This document shows, piece by piece, positions 59,536-64,000 of a DNA stretch of 64,000 nucleotides (its first letter is position 1; each line of letters begins with the position of its first letter). The stretch is from Novilysobacter selenitireducens (GTDB lineage Bacteria > Pseudomonadota > Gammaproteobacteria > Xanthomonadales > Xanthomonadaceae), in assembly GCF_020026895.1 (NCBI RefSeq), contig NZ_JAINZW010000003.1:310001-374000 (forward strand), read 5' to 3'. The translations under genes and the position numbers were made by a program. The notes below the pieces were generated by a model. That model was given only the letters and a program-made list of their open reading frames with translations, ran no database searches and was not told where the DNA came from.

Positions 59536-59563
59536 ACAAGGCCCCGCGATGCGGGGCCTTGTC
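59536..59563 (-). terminator. Hairpin terminator for the small gene at 59574
   Basis: AAGGCCCCGC and GCGGGGCCTT pair around a 3-base loop; on the minus strand a T-rich run (TTGTTTATTT) follows. Confidence 0.75.
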
Positions 59564-59573
59564 GTATGCGGGG

Positions 59574-59759
59574 TCAGCGGGTGGCGGGCTGGGGCGCGGC
59601 GGGTGCGTCTTCTTCGCGCCATTCGCTGTTGGCGGCCTTGGCGTCGGTCCAGGCCTGGCGGGAGCGCACGCGGCGGGTGGTCCAGTCGTGGGCGAGGTCG
59701 CGCGGGGGCGGGGCGTCGAAGCCGTGGGGGACGGGGGCGAGGTCGGGGGTCTGCGGCAT
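59574..59759 (-). CDS. Small polar protein of unknown function
   Basis: 61 residues, soluble, with two Trp in a basic/acidic helix (DLAHDWTTRRVRSRQAWTD, then ANSEWREEDA) between Pro-rich ends. A terminator lies 11 bp after the stop, supporting expression. No family recognised. The longer frame upstream is not favoured because it lacks coding character. Confidence 0.5.
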   Translation of the reverse strand: MPQTPDLAPVPHGFDAPPPRDLAHDWTTRRVRSRQAWTDAKAANSEWREEDAPAAPQPATR

Positions 59760-59861
59760 GGGGGCGTCCTCGGATGGTGCCGGAGGGATTGCGGTTCGGA
59801 GAGGAAACCTAGGCGGTGGGGGGGAAGGTTGGCGTGAAGGTTTGGTTGGGGAAGCCGTGGC

Positions 59862-59947
59862 TTTCGCGAAGGCGGGCTCGCGCTTTACTTCGGCGGAGCC
59901 GGGCATCCATGGACGTGAGGGAAATCGCGGCTGAAGCCGCTCCTACA
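59862..59947. repeat. Decayed ATTCCCGC-type unit and one type A REP
   Basis: 59865-59914 is a degenerate member of the repeat family at 26.1-26.2 kb (TTCGCGAAGGCGGG...CATCCATGGACG); type A reverse follows at 59924-59947. Confidence 0.7.
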
Positions 59948-59978
59948 AAGGCGTTGGGAAGGAACTGGATCCGAGCAT

Positions 59979-60012
59979 ATGGAAAGGCCCCGCGGGTGCG
60001 GGGCCTTTCCGG
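59979..60012 (-). terminator. Hairpin terminator for the gene at 60034
   Basis: GGAAAGGCCCCGC pairs with GCGGGGCCTTTCC around a 4-base loop. Perfect 13-bp stem, little T-run; position fits the end of the minus-strand gene. Confidence 0.75.
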
Positions 60013-60033
60013 TGCTGCCAGGTGGTACGGGTT

Positions 60034-60336
60034 TCAGCGCCCGTCGTTGTCCGCATCGCCCGGCAGGGCACGCTCGATGTGGTGCCAGCCGTCGCGGACG
60101 GCTTCCTTGGCCTCGTTCCACGCCAGGCGGGAGTTGGCCTTGGTCTTGTCCCAGCCGCGCTCCAGGTCGTTCTCGACGTCCTCGAACTTGCGGCCGGCAT
60201 GCGTCTCGTACTGGTCGTAGCTGTACTTGTAGGCAGGCTCGTAATCGTCCCAAGTGCGGCTGGTGTTGTAGTACTTGGCCTGCTGGTAGTTGTTCTGGAA
60301 GTGGGTGCGGTACTGCTGCTCGGGGATGCGTGCCAT
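60034..60336 (-). CDS. Small soluble protein with Tyr/Trp-rich motif
   Basis: 100 residues, no membrane segment. Start MARIPEQQYRTHFQNNYQQA; then TWDDYEPAYKYSYDQYETHAG, an aromatic motif seen in stress-type small proteins of many bacteria; then FEDVENDLERGWDKTK and WNEAKEAVRDGWHHIE amphipathic helices; acidic end. A role in stress adaptation would fit the neighbourhood (catalase) but is not shown. Monocistronic with its own terminator. Confidence 0.7.
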   Translation of the reverse strand: MARIPEQQYRTHFQNNYQQAKYYNTSRTWDDYEPAYKYSYDQYETHAGRKFEDVENDLERGWDKTKANSRLAWNEAKEAVRDGWHHIERALPGDADNDGR

Positions 60337-60553
60337 GTGCGTGCGTCCTGGGTTGTGGGGGAGGTTGAAACGTAGGCAGCGGCGTGCAATCCCGGCGTGA
60401 AAAATCCGCGCAGTGCGCCATCGGTTTCGTGAACGATTCAGTGCGGTGAGGGTGCAGGAGCGGCGTGCGCGGTGCGCGTCGGGCGGCGCGCCAAGGAAAC
60501 GCGCCAGCGGGACGGGGGAGGGGCATCGTGCGACGCCGCTCCTGCGGTGAGGG

Positions 60554-61936
60554 TCAGGCGTTGTCGGCGGTCTCCAGGGTGGCGCAGCCGATGGCCTCGC
60601 ACGCTGCCATCGAGCCGAAGGCGTTGGCGACGTCGTCGAATCCGTCGCGCTTGAGCAGGGACGCGGCCACGATGGCGCGCTTGCCGCTGCCGCAGAACGT
60701 GACGACGCGGCGGTCGCGCGCCAGCGTGTCCAGCCTGTCGGGCAGGTGGCCGAGGAAGACGTGCGTGGCGCCGCGCAGGCGCTTGGCCTTGAACTCGGTG
60801 TGCTTGCGCACGTCCAGCAGCAGCGGCGCATCGCCCGACTGCAATCGTGCATCGAGGTCGTCGGCATTGATCGCATCAACGTGGCCGAAGCGGCGGCCGC
60901 TGGTTTCCCACGCGCCCAGACCGCCCTTGAGGTAGCCGGCGATGCGGGTGTAGTCCATGCGCACCAGTCGCGCGATGGCGTCCTCGACGGCGCCAACGTT
61001 TTCGGCCACCAGTAGCAGGTCGGTGTCGTAGTCCAGCAGGTAGCCGGCGTAGGCGGGCAGCAGGTCCAGCGGCAACGCGAGGCTGCCGGGGATGTGCGCA
61101 CCGGCGAAGGCTTCCGCGCTGCGCAGGTCGACGACGCAAGCGCCGGCCTCCTGCCGCTTTGCGACGTCGTCGGCCGATAGCGGCAACGGCCGTGGCAGGT
61201 GGTGCAACAGCGGCGCGCCGCACTGGTTGAGGTGTTCCATCTGCTTGAAGTACGGGGGCACGTAATGCTGCTCGCCGAGCTTGCACTTCACGAACGCCTC
61301 GCGGTCGGTGATCTGGAGCATCGGGTTGTGCGCGCGTTCGTGGCCGAGCGTGGAGAACTCGCGGTCGGCCATGTTCTCGCCGCACACCGACCCCGCGCCA
61401 TGCGCCGGGTACAGCAGCGTCTGGTCGCCCAGCGGCAGCAGCTTGTCGAACAGGGACGCATGCAGCGCCTCGGCCATCTCGCGCTCGCGCCCGGGCAGCA
61501 GGTCGGTGCGGCCGACATCGCCGACGAACAGCGCATCCCCGGTGAACACGCCGACCGGCGTCTCGCCCTGGTTGCTGTCGGTCAGCACCAGCGAGATGCT
61601 CTCTGGCGTGTGGCCCGGGGTTTCCAGCACGCGCAGCCGCAGCGCGCCGCACTCGAAGGTGTCGCCCTCGCGCACGTCCTCGCCGTAGCCGAAGTCCAGC
61701 GCATGCCCGTGGTGGATCGAGGCGCCTGTGCGTTCGGCCAGTTCCACCGAGCCGATGACGTAGTCCTCGTTGCGGTGCGTCTCGAAGATGCGGGTGATGC
61801 GCACGCCCTCGCGCGCGGCAATGTCCAGGTAGCACTGGATGTCGCGGCGCGGGTCGATGACGACGGCCTCCATGCCGTCGCCGATCATGTACGACAGGTG
61901 CGCCAGCCCCTCGGATTTGAGCTTTTCGAGGAACAC
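60554..61936 (-). CDS. MBL-fold/double-rhodanese protein, persulfide dioxygenase-like
   Basis: 460 residues: an ETHE1-like metallo-beta-lactamase domain (~1-230) followed by two rhodanese domains (~265-345 and ~365-455). MBL features: TPGHTPESISL, FTGDALFVGDVGRTDLLPG and YPAHGAGSVCGEN. The first metal motif, normally THxHADH, reads THRNEDYV here, losing two His ligands. Of the rhodaneses, the first lacks a catalytic Cys (VAENVG) and the second has VVTFCGSGKRA, an active-type loop. Related proteins handle sulfane sulfur. It ends 10 bp downstream of katE on the same strand, so the two are probably co-transcribed. Confidence 0.9.
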   Translation of the reverse strand: MFLEKLKSEGLAHLSYMIGDGMEAVVIDPRRDIQCYLDIAAREGVRITRIFETHRNEDYVIGSVELAERTGASIHHGHALDFGYGEDVREGDTFECGALRLRVLETPGHTPESISLVLTDSNQGETPVGVFTGDALFVGDVGRTDLLPGREREMAEALHASLFDKLLPLGDQTLLYPAHGAGSVCGENMADREFSTLGHERAHNPMLQITDREAFVKCKLGEQHYVPPYFKQMEHLNQCGAPLLHHLPRPLPLSADDVAKRQEAGACVVDLRSAEAFAGAHIPGSLALPLDLLPAYAGYLLDYDTDLLLVAENVGAVEDAIARLVRMDYTRIAGYLKGGLGAWETSGRRFGHVDAINADDLDARLQSGDAPLLLDVRKHTEFKAKRLRGATHVFLGHLPDRLDTLARDRRVVTFCGSGKRAIVAASLLKRDGFDDVANAFGSMAACEAIGCATLETADNA

Positions 61937-61945
61937 GGCCCGTCC

Positions 61946-64000
<2,055 letters not shown>

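Overview
The window is GC-rich Gammaproteobacterial chromosome, most likely Xanthomonadaceae/Lysobacteraceae (Lysobacter or Luteimonas type). This is inferred from the gene order leuS-lptE-holA-nadD-rsfS-rlmH-maf-rng-yhdP-tldD-darP-pmbA, from the group accA-tilS-xseB-ispA, from the protein sequences, and from many short palindromic repeats of two families (GTAGGAGCGGCTTCAGCCGC and GTAGGAGCGACGTAAGTCGC types). I see no tRNA, rRNA, CRISPR array, integrase or insertion-sequence transposase.

1-29.3 kb is mostly housekeeping. It holds a partial unknown gene, an HNH endonuclease, an acyl-CoA dehydrogenase and a lipoprotein. These are followed by tRNA charging (leuS), LPS assembly (lptE), replication (holA), NAD synthesis (nadD), ribosome factors (rsfS, rlmH, darP), RNase G, the AsmA-like YhdP and the TldD/PmbA protease pair. 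Then come two DUF4870 membrane proteins, ispA-xseB-tilS, two small membrane proteins, accA and purA.

29.3-34.5 kb has REP clusters between a lipocalin, a PAS-PAS histidine kinase, a membrane diguanylate cyclase and a hemerythrin. 34.8-40.1 kb is one 1773-residue autotransporter built of Ig-like and fibronectin-like modules and a beta-barrel.

40.2-46.7 kb is the most interesting stretch: a tight seven-gene operon with a thermostable-hemolysin family protein, an AMP-forming ligase, a heme-oxygenase-like diiron protein, a short-chain dehydrogenase, an exported TPR-like protein and a QseB/QseC-like two-component pair. Four hexamer half-sites at exact 11-bp spacing, like QseB/PmrA boxes, lie just upstream. 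I read this as a small-molecule (probably lipid-type) biosynthetic operon controlled by its own sensor.

46.9-48.9 kb carries a DUF302 protein and two diheme cytochromes between matching REP units. 49.4-53.7 kb holds three tandem secreted paralogues whose shared C-terminal half shows a gene-conversion mosaic. 54.3-58.1 kb is an accessory patch with a PD-(D/E)XK nuclease, a methyltransferase-like fragment, a NucS-like nuclease and a HEPN-like protein. 58.1-64 kb holds a DedA protein, a phasin-like protein, two small cytoplasmic proteins, an MBL-rhodanese fusion with a degenerate metal motif, and a large catalase that runs off the end.
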